Positions 24,793 to 32,813 of a stretch of DNA of 64,000 bases are shown here, one piece after another. This stretch comes from Aeromonas rivipollensis (lineage in GTDB: Bacteria > Pseudomonadota > Gammaproteobacteria > Enterobacterales > Aeromonadaceae). Position numbers and translations under genes: made by a program. The stretch's first letter is position 1; each line of letters begins with the position of its first letter. The stretch is taken from the NCBI RefSeq assembly GCF_037811135.1, contig NZ_CP149130.1, forward strand, positions 3,530,501-3,594,500, in the 5' to 3' direction. Under the pieces are notes generated by a model. The model worked only from the letters and a program-made list of their open reading frames with translations, made no database searches and was not told where the DNA came from.

Positions 24793-26162
24793 AAGGAATC
24801 AAAGTCGCCATTGCCTCCCTGATAGCGGGAGCCACCCTGATCACCCTGCCGGTGACCGCCGCCGAGAAGCCGGTGGATCTCAATGCCCTGCTGAGCCAGG
24901 TCAAGGCCGCCAGCACCAGCGAATCCCAGCTCAACAAGGAGCGGGAGGCCCGCTTCCTGGCTGACAAGAACGAGCAAGGGGCCCTGCTGGCCAAGGCCAA
25001 GGCGGAACTGGCCGCCGAGACCGCCAAGGGCGAGCAGCTCAAGGCCACCTTCGATGCCAACGACAAGCAGCTCACCGAGCTTACCGAGACCCTGCGCCAG
25101 CGCTCCGGCAACATGGGCGAGATGTTCGGCGTGCTGCGCCAGTTCGCCGGCGAGTTCAAGGGGATCTTCAACGCCTCCGCCCGCCGGGTCGAGCACCCGG
25201 AGCAGGCGGCGCTGCTGACCCGCCTGGCGGAGAGCAAGGAGCTCCCCTCCAGCGACGACCTGACCGCCTTCTGGACCACCACCCTCAGCCGCATGGTGGA
25301 CGGTGGCAAGGTGAGCCAGATCCCGGCGACCGTGGTCTACGGCGAGGGCAACCAGGCCGAGAAGACGGTGACCCAGATAGGCGAGTTCAACACCGTCTCC
25401 GAGGGTAAGTACCTCACCTTCGTGCCTGAGACCGGCAAGTTCGAGCAGCTCTCCCGCCAGCCGGACAACGCAGTGCTGGAGCCCGTCGCCCGCTTTGAAC
25501 AGGGCAACGGCGCCGTCGAACCCATCTTCATCGATCCGTCACGCGGGGTGATCCTCTCCCTGCTGGTGCAGTCGCCAACCTTCAAGGAGCGCGTCGATCA
25601 GGGGGGTGAGGTAGGTTACGTCATCATGGTGCTCGGCGTGCTCGGCACCCTGCTGGCCATCTTCTGCGGCCTGCGTCTGTCGATGATCGGCAGCTCCATG
25701 CGCAAGCAGCTGAAATCCGAGCAGGTCATCAAGGGCAACCCCATCGGCGAGATGCTGGTGGCCTACCAGGATCACCGCGGTGACAACATAGAGGATCTGG
25801 AATCCAAGCTGGACGAGATCATCCTGCGCAACGTGCCCAAGTTCGAGAAGGGCATCAGCATCATCAAGCTGATCGCCTCTGTGGCGCCGCTGCTGGGTCT
25901 GCTGGGTACCGTAGTGGGGATGATAGCCACTTTCCAGGCCATCACATTGTTCGGTACCGGCGATCCCAAGCTGATGGCGGGCGGCATCTCCGAGGCCCTG
26001 GTCACCACCATGCAGGGTCTGGTGGTCGCCGTGCCCATGCTGTTCCTCTACACCATAGTGCAGACCCAGAGCCGTCGTCTGATCCAGGTGCTGGAAGAGC
26101 AGAGCGCCGGTTTCGTCGCCCGTTATCAGGAACGTCTGCACGCCGCCAAAGCCGCAGCCTAA
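24789..26162 (+). CDS. TtpC-like large MotA/TolQ/ExbB proton channel protein
   Basis: A 457-residue inner-membrane protein. It has an N-terminal signal sequence, then a periplasmic coiled-coil domain (residues about 35-250). The C-terminal MotA/TolQ/ExbB domain spans about residues 270-440, with membrane segments YVIMVLGVLGTLLAIFCGL, SVAPLLGLLGTVVGMIATFQ and VVAVPMLFLYTIV. This architecture equals TtpC of the Vibrio TonB2 system, an extra component needed for TonB2-dependent uptake. It is coupled to DUF3450 by ATGA overlap. Confidence 0.9.
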   Translation: MKGIKVAIASLIAGATLITLPVTAAEKPVDLNALLSQVKAASTSESQLNKEREARFLADKNEQGALLAKAKAELAAETAKGEQLKATFDANDKQLTELTETLRQRSGNMGEMFGVLRQFAGEFKGIFNASARRVEHPEQAALLTRLAESKELPSSDDLTAFWTTTLSRMVDGGKVSQIPATVVYGEGNQAEKTVTQIGEFNTVSEGKYLTFVPETGKFEQLSRQPDNAVLEPVARFEQGNGAVEPIFIDPSRGVILSLLVQSPTFKERVDQGGEVGYVIMVLGVLGTLLAIFCGLRLSMIGSSMRKQLKSEQVIKGNPIGEMLVAYQDHRGDNIEDLESKLDEIILRNVPKFEKGISIIKLIASVAPLLGLLGTVVGMIATFQAITLFGTGDPKLMAGGISEALVTTMQGLVVAVPMLFLYTIVQTQSRRLIQVLEEQSAGFVARYQERLHAAKAAA

Positions 26163-26172
26163 GGAGTCACCC

Positions 26173-26700
26173 ATGTGGTTCTGGTTGATTGAAGAAGTCG
26201 AGTCGGTCCGCCGGTTTCTGGGATTGGGGGGCGACGTGCTGGTCGCCCTGTTCTTCCTGACCCTGATGATGTGGGCCCTGCTGCTGGAGCGCTGGTTCTA
26301 CTTCATGGCGGTCTACCCCAAACAGGTGAAGCAGACCAAGGCGACCTGGATGGCCCGCAGCGATCACCTCTCCTGGTCCGCCAGGCAGATCCGCCGCGAG
26401 CTGGTCTCCCGGGTCGCCATGGCGGTGGACAAGGGGATGCCGGTCATCAAGGTGCTGATCGCGCTCTGCCCACTGATGGGGCTGCTCGGCACAGTAGTAG
26501 GCATGGTGCAGGTGTTTGACACCCTGGCCATCACCGGCACCGGCTCCCCCAGGGCGATGGCCTCGGGGATCTCCAAGGCGACAGTACCGACCATGGCGGG
26601 CATGATTGCCGCCCTTTCCGGCCTGTTTTTTGTCAACCAGCTCGATCACAAGGCCAAGTTGGCGGTGCAGAAGCTGGAAGACAACCTGAAACACGGCTGA
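26173..26700 (+). CDS. exbB: ExbB-family proton channel subunit
   Basis: A 175-residue inner-membrane protein with three membrane segments; the conserved core is ALCPLMGLLGTVVGMVQVFD and ATVPTMAGMIAALSGLFFV. It forms with ExbD the proton-driven motor for TonB. A good AAGGAG precedes the start, 10 bp after ttpC. It is the small ExbB2-type subunit, distinct from the larger ttpC product. Confidence 0.93.
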   Translation: MWFWLIEEVESVRRFLGLGGDVLVALFFLTLMMWALLLERWFYFMAVYPKQVKQTKATWMARSDHLSWSARQIRRELVSRVAMAVDKGMPVIKVLIALCPLMGLLGTVVGMVQVFDTLAITGTGSPRAMASGISKATVPTMAGMIAALSGLFFVNQLDHKAKLAVQKLEDNLKHG

Positions 26701-26714
26701 TGCAGGATGCACAT

Positions 26715-26740
26715 CCCCGGCAGGCCCAGGCCCGCCGGGG
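26715..26740 (+). other. Intercistronic hairpin between exbB and exbD
   Basis: CCCCGGC and GCCGGGG pair around inner GGCC/GGCC-type complementarity, giving a very stable stem in the 67-bp gap of the operon. There is no T run, so it may affect mRNA processing or stability and subunit stoichiometry. Confidence 0.5.
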
Positions 26741-26767
26741 GCACAGAACAAGCAAGGAGTTTTTGCC

Positions 26768-27175
26768 ATGAGAAAACGTCACAGCGACAGCGGAGCCGAT
26801 GAGGCGGCCATCGATCTGACCCCCATGCTGGACATAGTGTTCATCATGCTGATCTTCTTCATCGTCACCACCTCGTTCGTCAAGGAGTCCGGCGTGGAGA
26901 TCAACCGCCCGAGCGCCAGCACGGCCGAGACGGTGAAGAAGGGGAACATCATGGTCGCGGTCCGCGAGAACGGCCAGGTCTGGGTCGACAAACGGGTGGT
27001 CGAGGTGGGCGCCGTGCGTGCCAACATCGAGCGGCTGCGGGCGGAGAACCCGGAGAGCGCCGTGGTGATCCAGGCCGATACCGAGTCCCGTTCCGGGCTG
27101 GTGGTCCAGGTCATGGATCAGATCCGCATGGCCGGTGTCCAGAACATCTCCATCGCGGCGAGCAAGAGCAGCTGA
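26768..27175 (+). CDS. exbD: ExbD-family biopolymer transport protein
   Basis: A 135-residue protein with one membrane segment. The family motif is AAIDLTPMLDIVFIMLIFFI, whose Asp in LDIVFIML is the proton-conducting residue of ExbD/TolR. The periplasmic domain follows (VWVDKRVVEV, VVIQADTESRSGLVV). AAGGAG precedes the ATG. Acts with ExbB and TonB in the same operon. Confidence 0.94.
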   Translation: MRKRHSDSGADEAAIDLTPMLDIVFIMLIFFIVTTSFVKESGVEINRPSASTAETVKKGNIMVAVRENGQVWVDKRVVEVGAVRANIERLRAENPESAVVIQADTESRSGLVVQVMDQIRMAGVQNISIAASKSS

Positions 27176-27191
27176 TGCCGGAGCGAGCACC

Positions 27192-27827
27192 ATGAGATAC
27201 CTGATAGCGATAGCTGTCTCCTGTGTGGTGGTGTTCTTCCTGTTTCTGGGAATGAACAAGCTCATCACACCGGATCACCGGGAGCTGACGGAGAGAGAGG
27301 ACGTCACCATGACCGACTTCATTCGCCTCAAGCCTCAGGAGACCCTGCAAGAGAAACAACGGGAACTGCCCAAGCCGCCGCCCCCGAACCGCCCGCCTCC
27401 CCCACCCGAGATGGAGGTGGCGAGCACCGACAGGCCGCAGCTGGATAGCTCCCCCATGGACATGCCCAAGCTCGACATCCCGGTCAACATCGGCGGCGGC
27501 AACGCCCTGGGTGCCTACAGCACCGGCGGTGGTGGCGGCGGCATGGGCGGCAACAACGGCGCCATGCCCATGGCGACCTTCGAGCCCATGATGCCTCGCA
27601 AGGCGGCGCTGGCCGGCCTCGCCTCCGGCAAGGTACTGGTGGAGTTCACCGTCACCGAGCGCGGCACCGTGAGCAACATCCGGATCGTCAAGGAAGAGCC
27701 CCGCAGCTACGACCTCGGCAAGGAGGCACGCAAGACCATTGCCAAGTGGACCTTCAAGCCGGCCATGGTGGATGGCAAGCCCCAGGCAAGCCGGATGCAG
27801 CAAGAGATCGAGTTCGCGGTCAACTAA
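27192..27827 (+). CDS. tonB: TonB2-type energy transducer
   Basis: A 211-residue protein with an N-terminal membrane anchor (IAIAVSCVVVFFLFLGMN), a proline-rich stretch KPPPPNRPPPPPEME near residues 57-71, a glycine-rich linker and a C-terminal TonB domain (VEFTVTERGTVSNIRIVKEE, then WTFKPAMVDGKPQ). The short periplasmic spacer is typical of TonB2. The start at 27192 follows GAGCGAGC and gives the anchor directly. Confidence 0.93.
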   Translation: MRYLIAIAVSCVVVFFLFLGMNKLITPDHRELTEREDVTMTDFIRLKPQETLQEKQRELPKPPPPNRPPPPPEMEVASTDRPQLDSSPMDMPKLDIPVNIGGGNALGAYSTGGGGGGMGGNNGAMPMATFEPMMPRKAALAGLASGKVLVEFTVTERGTVSNIRIVKEEPRSYDLGKEARKTIAKWTFKPAMVDGKPQASRMQQEIEFAVN

Positions 27828-27838
27828 GGAAGGTGGCG

Positions 27839-29074
27839 ATGAAAAAGTTACATACCCTGATCCTCGCCCCGGTGGCCATGGCGGTGCTGCTCAGCACCGC
27901 CGGCTGGGCCGCCGAGCAGCCCGCCCTCTCTGATCGCGCCTACCGCGCGGTCAACAAGGCACAGGCGTTGATCACCGAGAAGAAATACGGCGAGGCCAAT
28001 GCCAAGCTGCAGGATGCGCTGTCCGGCGCAGGCGATCGGGTCTACGACAAGGGAGTCATCTTGCAGACCCTGGGCTTCGTGGCGGCGCAGCAGGAGAAGT
28101 ACGGCCAGGCGACCAGGTACTTCGCCGACGCCATCGCCACCGGCGGCCTGCCGCTGCCGGTGGCCCAGCAGGTGCGCTACAACCTGGCCCAGCTCTATAT
28201 GGCGGAGGGCAACTTCAAGGCTTCCATCAGCACCATGAATGAGTGGTTTGCGAGCCTCGGCAAGGACGAGAAGCCGACCCCCCACGCCTACATCACCCTG
28301 GCCAACGCCCATGTGCAGCTCAAGCAGTATCGGGAAGCCATACCGGCGGTGGACAACGCGATCAGGCTCTCCGCGGGCAAGGCACCGGAGTCCTGGTACC
28401 TGCTGAAGATGGCGGCCCACTACGAGCTGAAACAGTACAAGCCGGCTACCGAGGTGCTGACCGCCCTGGTGGACAGATACCCGGAGAAGAAGAAGTACTG
28501 GACCCAGCTCTCCGCCATGCATATGCAGGCGGGCAACGATGCCAAGGCGCTGGCGGCGCTGGAAGGCGCCTACAACCTCGGCATGCTGACCGAGGCGGTC
28601 GAGTTGCAGCGCCTCGCCAACTACCTGGCCTTCGCCGGCATTCCCCACCGCGCCGCCCGCGTGATGGAGAAGGCGATGAAGGAGGGGCAGATCGCGAGCA
28701 ACGCCGCCAACTACAAGACGCTGGCCAACTACTGGCACCAGGCCAAGGAGCTGGACCCGGCCATCGACACCCTGGCCAAGTCCTACCAGCTGGCCCCCGA
28801 TGCCGAGCTGCAGCTGAAGATGGCGCGCATGATGATCCAGAGCAAGCGATACAAGGATCTGGTGGCCCTGGCCACCAAGCCCGCCGCCAATGCCAGCGGC
28901 GAGCAGCGGGCGGATCTCAAGTTCCTGACCGGGGTCGCCTACTTCGAGCAGCAAAAACCGAAGGAGGCGCTGAGCGCCTTCACCCAGGCCGCCCAGAATG
29001 GCAACGTCAGTGGCCGCGCCTCCCCCTGGATAAGCTTCCTGAAGGAGCAACAGGGCGGCGCCGTCACCCAATAA
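27839..29074 (+). CDS. TPR-repeat periplasmic protein of the TonB2 operon
   Basis: A 411-residue exported protein. Signal peptide to about residue 25 (LSTAGWAAEQ). Several tetratricopeptide repeats follow, e.g. LITEKKYGEANAKLQDAL, QEKYGQATRYFADAI, VQLKQYREAIPAVDNAI and QKPKEALSAFTQAA. TPR proteins close the ttpC-exbBD-tonB operons in Vibrio and relatives. It may act as a scaffold between inner-membrane motor and receptor, but this is inference. AAGGAAGG precedes the start; terminator follows. Confidence 0.85.
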   Translation: MKKLHTLILAPVAMAVLLSTAGWAAEQPALSDRAYRAVNKAQALITEKKYGEANAKLQDALSGAGDRVYDKGVILQTLGFVAAQQEKYGQATRYFADAIATGGLPLPVAQQVRYNLAQLYMAEGNFKASISTMNEWFASLGKDEKPTPHAYITLANAHVQLKQYREAIPAVDNAIRLSAGKAPESWYLLKMAAHYELKQYKPATEVLTALVDRYPEKKKYWTQLSAMHMQAGNDAKALAALEGAYNLGMLTEAVELQRLANYLAFAGIPHRAARVMEKAMKEGQIASNAANYKTLANYWHQAKELDPAIDTLAKSYQLAPDAELQLKMARMMIQSKRYKDLVALATKPAANASGEQRADLKFLTGVAYFEQQKPKEALSAFTQAAQNGNVSGRASPWISFLKEQQGGAVTQ

Positions 29075-29137
29075 CCGTCGCCCATGGCGGCGGCAGACCC
29101 ACAAGGGGTTAGCCCCACAGCTTGCCTGGTGGCAATT

Positions 29138-29163
29138 GGCCGCTCTTCGGAGCGGTCTTTTTT
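29138..29163 (+). terminator. Terminator of the TonB2 operon
   Basis: GGCCGCTC-TTCG-GAGCGGTC followed by six T, 63 bases after the TPR gene stop. Confidence 0.9.
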
Positions 29164-29213
29164 ATGGGCCTCTCCCCCGCTTGGTCACGAAACCCCTTCC
29201 TTATATAAGGCGC

Positions 29214-29240
29214 AAAAAAATCCGGAGCCTGGGCTCCGGA
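29214..29240 (-). terminator. Terminator of the chitinase gene
   Basis: On the minus strand TCCGGAGCC-CAG-GCTCCGGA followed by seven T, 43 bases after the chitinase stop codon. Confidence 0.92.
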
Positions 29241-29283
29241 TTGGGTCATTGCCTCTATAGGGGGTTGCCCCCTCACAAGGTCA

Positions 29284-32200
29284 TCAGTAATTGCATACCA
29301 GCTTCCAGCTGCCATCGCCCGCCTTGGGCTCGCTGCTGGTCCACCAGTTGGCCTGCCAGACTGCCTTGCCGTTGGTCATGCGATCGTTGCCATTGGCGTG
29401 ATCCCCGCGCGGCCAGCTCGGGTAGGCCGGATAGGCCGACGGATCCACGCTCTGGCTGGTGCAGCTGGTGCCGCCACTGCCGCCATCACCCCCACTGCTG
29501 CCCCCCAGCACCGCCTCGGCCAGGGCCGGGAAGTCGGACTTCAGGCCTATGGTCTGGCTGCCGGCAATCAGGCGCATGCCGCTCGGCACGCCGGCGGCCG
29601 GCAGGTAGTAGGTCATGGCCACTTCCACGTCGGTACCCGGCGTCCAGGCCTTCCAGGCCGGCAGCGTCAGGGCCACCTTGTGGAAGTCCTTCTCGCTCGC
29701 GATGCCGTCGGAGTTCTGGTTGCCGCCGCTCTCCACTACTTTCAGCCCCATGCCGCTCTGGTCGGTGATGGTGTCAGAGGTGGAGGTGGGCATCAGGAAC
29801 TCGATGCGGGTGCCGCCCGGTATGGTCTGGGTCGACTTGTTCGTCAGCTTGAGAGTGGGGTTGATCGGGTAGTTGGAGTCCCCCTCCTTGAAGCCCGAGA
29901 GGCTCACGCCTATGTCGAGCTGGGCGGCCGGGGCCGGCAGATCGTTCTGCTTCAGGCTGGCCTTGCTCGCCTTGCTGAACTTGTCGTAAGCCAGGCTGGT
30001 GAGGGTGCTGCCCATCACGTACTCGTTCTTGGCAGCGTCGAAGTCGTAGTCCCCCGCCATCTCCCAGAACATGACACCACCCAGGCCGCGATTGACTATG
30101 TAGTCGAGCTTGTGACCCATGGACTCTTCATCTTCGGTGGAGAGGAACACCTTCTTCTCTTCGTTCCACAGCCAGGGCGCATGGGCCTTGTCATCGTAGT
30201 AACGGACGTACTTGCCCTGTATCACGTGGGCAGGGTTGTTGGGATCCAGACCCCAGGCCTGGCCGTAGCTCGGCAGTGTGGTGATGCCGAGGCTGGCCGC
30301 GTGCTCCAGGTTCTTGGCGTGCCACATGGGCACGGCGCCGCCGCCTATCTCCTTGCCGTTCTTGTCAAGGTCATGCCAGATGTTGTCGATGCCGACCGCC
30401 CCGTTGCCGCAGGGGACTGTGCTGCCCCCCGTGCCCGGCTGACAGGCGCTCTGGCTCGGCAGCGCCGCCTTGCCCCCCAGGCCGTGGGTACCACCGGTCA
30501 CCCCCTGCCAACCACGGGTGTAATAGGGCACCCCTATGTTGATCTTGCCCGCCGCCAGGGCGCCGCGGAAGTAGTGGGCCGCCCAGGCGGAGTTGAGATA
30601 ACCGATGCCGCCAAACTGGGCCTGGGTGTAGACACCCCACTGGGCCAGCTCGGGATCCGCCTTGTTGTCGAACAGGGCTGCGTTGTGGCCGACGAAGTGG
30701 TTCCAGGCACCGTGGAAGTCGTAGGTCATCAGGTTGACGTAATCCAGATACTGGGTGACCTGGAAGTTCTCCATGCCGCGCAGCAGGTAGGCCGAGGCCG
30801 GCGAGGCAATGGTCAGCATGTACTTGCGACCGTCCTCGGTCCCGGCGCTGTCGAGCTTGTTGCGCAGGGTCTTCATCAGCACTTCATAGTTCGCAAAGAG
30901 CTTGCCGCGACACTGGTTGGAGAGCGGGAAGTCGTTCGGGTTGCCCGCATCCTTCATGGAGGTGGGGTACTCGTAGTCGATATCCACCCCATCGAAGCCG
31001 TACTGGCGGATGAAGCCCACCGCCGAGTCGGCGAAGGCGTTGATGCCGGCGGTGTTGACCGAGCAGTCGCCCTTGGTGGTGGCGGTGTAGAAGCCGCGGG
31101 TATCGGCCCAGCCACCCACGGAGATCAGGGTCTTCACGTCCGGATACTGCTTCTTGTATTTCGACAGCAGGTTGAAGTGGCCCTGATAGGCGAACTCGGG
31201 ATCCATTTCGGCGCCCGGCACCCCGTCCCAGGTCAGTTTGGTGGCGGCGTCATCCACCTTGATGAGGTGGCTCTGCTCATCCACCGCCGCGAAGGCGTAG
31301 TTGATGTGGGTGATCTTGTCCCAGGGGATGTCGCCCACCAGGTAGGAGGGCAGCCCGTTCTTGCCGGTACGCCAGGAGGTGAAATAGCCGATGACGCGGC
31401 GGCCATGGTCATCCCCCATGCACTCGCTGCCATCGGCGCGATAGATCTGGCGCACGTCGCAGGAGAGGTTGCCACCGGTGGGGGGCAGCGCAGCCTCTTC
31501 CACCTGGACATCGACCTGGGCCGATTCGCCGACCAGGTTCTCCTTGTCGGTCGCCACCAGCTTGAGACCGGCCAGCCCCTTGCTCTGGGGTGTCCAGCTC
31601 AGCTGCCAGGGGGCGCTGCTGTCTTCGCCCACTTTCTTGCCATCGACGAACAGCTCGACCTTGGCGACGTCGTCATTGGCGTCGGTGACATTGCCGGTCA
31701 CGGTGAGGGCGCGGCCCAGGGTCACCTTGGCCCCGGCGGCGGGGCTGGCGATGCTCGCCCTGGGGGCCTCTGGCGCCACCACGGCGGCGACCTTGAAGCT
31801 CGAATCCGCCTCGCTCAGCACCTTGCCGTCTTTATCCAGCGCCCGGGCCTTGAGGGCGTGATTGCCAACGCCGGCGGCAGGCCAGCTGGCACTCCAGGGG
31901 GAGGCCGTGGCCGTGGCGACCAGGGTGCCGTCGATCAGGTACTCCACCTTGGCCAGCGCCGTGACCGGGCCGCTCAGGGTCACCGCTAGGGCCAGGCTGG
32001 CCCCTTCGCTGACGCTGCTGCCCACGGCAGGGGAGCCGATGGCAACGACCAGAGCAGGCGGCGGCACCTCACCGCCATAGAGCTTCCAGGCATCGGCCCA
32101 GACGGTACCGACCCCGGGGGCATAGTGGTAGGGCGAGGCGCCGCACCAGCCGGAGTAAGGGAATTCCTTGCATTCATAGAGGGCACCGGCGTTGCTGACG

Positions 32201-32322
32201 ATGTCGCCAGCCTTGTAGGCAGTGCCTGCCTGATAGGCGGGGTAAGCGGCCTGCGCCCAGGCAGGGACGGCCGCAAGGGCGACCAGCATGGCGAGCCTGC
32301 TGGGCCTCAAGATCTGTTGCAT
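29284..32322 (-). CDS. Secreted GH18 chitinase with chitin-binding modules
   Basis: A 1012-residue exported endochitinase. Signal peptide residues 1-25 (ending AWAQA). It has an N-terminal CBM5/12 module (YPAYQAGTAYKAGDIVSNAG), two Ig-like domains (about residues 75-255), and a GH18 domain (about 280-770). The catalytic motif DxxDxDxE is present as FDGVDIDYEYP. A linker, and a C-terminal CBM5/12-like module (residues 960-1012, with WPRGDHANGNDRM and ANWWTSSEPKAGDGSWKLV) complete it. The start at 32322 has AAGGAAGATAAC upstream. Degrades extracellular chitin; probably a type II secretion substrate. Confidence 0.95.
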   Translation of the reverse strand: MQQILRPSRLAMLVALAAVPAWAQAAYPAYQAGTAYKAGDIVSNAGALYECKEFPYSGWCGASPYHYAPGVGTVWADAWKLYGGEVPPPALVVAIGSPAVGSSVSEGASLALAVTLSGPVTALAKVEYLIDGTLVATATASPWSASWPAAGVGNHALKARALDKDGKVLSEADSSFKVAAVVAPEAPRASIASPAAGAKVTLGRALTVTGNVTDANDDVAKVELFVDGKKVGEDSSAPWQLSWTPQSKGLAGLKLVATDKENLVGESAQVDVQVEEAALPPTGGNLSCDVRQIYRADGSECMGDDHGRRVIGYFTSWRTGKNGLPSYLVGDIPWDKITHINYAFAAVDEQSHLIKVDDAATKLTWDGVPGAEMDPEFAYQGHFNLLSKYKKQYPDVKTLISVGGWADTRGFYTATTKGDCSVNTAGINAFADSAVGFIRQYGFDGVDIDYEYPTSMKDAGNPNDFPLSNQCRGKLFANYEVLMKTLRNKLDSAGTEDGRKYMLTIASPASAYLLRGMENFQVTQYLDYVNLMTYDFHGAWNHFVGHNAALFDNKADPELAQWGVYTQAQFGGIGYLNSAWAAHYFRGALAAGKINIGVPYYTRGWQGVTGGTHGLGGKAALPSQSACQPGTGGSTVPCGNGAVGIDNIWHDLDKNGKEIGGGAVPMWHAKNLEHAASLGITTLPSYGQAWGLDPNNPAHVIQGKYVRYYDDKAHAPWLWNEEKKVFLSTEDEESMGHKLDYIVNRGLGGVMFWEMAGDYDFDAAKNEYVMGSTLTSLAYDKFSKASKASLKQNDLPAPAAQLDIGVSLSGFKEGDSNYPINPTLKLTNKSTQTIPGGTRIEFLMPTSTSDTITDQSGMGLKVVESGGNQNSDGIASEKDFHKVALTLPAWKAWTPGTDVEVAMTYYLPAAGVPSGMRLIAGSQTIGLKSDFPALAEAVLGGSSGGDGGSGGTSCTSQSVDPSAYPAYPSWPRGDHANGNDRMTNGKAVWQANWWTSSEPKAGDGSWKLVCNY

Positions 32323-32813
32323 ATTGTTATCTTCCTTGTTTTGTCTTGGCTTCAACACCGGGAAAAGCGCAATCGCAACAGGGAACAAGGGAGCGACAAC
32401 AGGCCATGGACGGGCCACAAACCCTCAAGTCACCCCGGGTAACCCCGCAGTCTGGCCCGGGTGAGACAGATCGGAGGCTTTGCGTCCCGGCATCACTGCC
32501 GGTTTGCCCTTTGCCTGGGTTCCGTGAGGAACGGCTCGAGTATAGGAAGCAAGTGGCGGCCGCTCAATCTTTATTCTCTAAGGAAAATATGTGAATGCCG
32601 GTCAGCTCACACTTCCCCTCCATCGGCCAACTAACTATTAAGTCATTAATATCAATCTGTTAGCCACGTCAAAAAAACGGACTCAGCCTCTTTTGTCTCC
32701 CCATAATGTGCGTTGCCTCACTGGTCAGAGCTGCCAGAAATGTGACAATGCGCGCCCTTGGCCAAAGCGCCAAGGCTATGGAAACACTGGCAAAAATAAA
32801 AAAAGGAATACCC
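32323..32813. other. Divergent intergenic region, chitinase / nuclease
   Basis: About 490 bp without a gene, containing both promoters. An AT-rich stretch at 32565-32660 is the likely promoter zone. No clear operator could be assigned; TGTGA and TCACA half-sites at 32589-32610 are spaced too widely for a CRP site. Confidence 0.5.

Noticed and set aside
32589..32610. TGTGA and TCACA half-sites between chitinase and nuclease genes as a CRP site.
   Set aside because: The gap between the half-sites is about 12 bases instead of 6.
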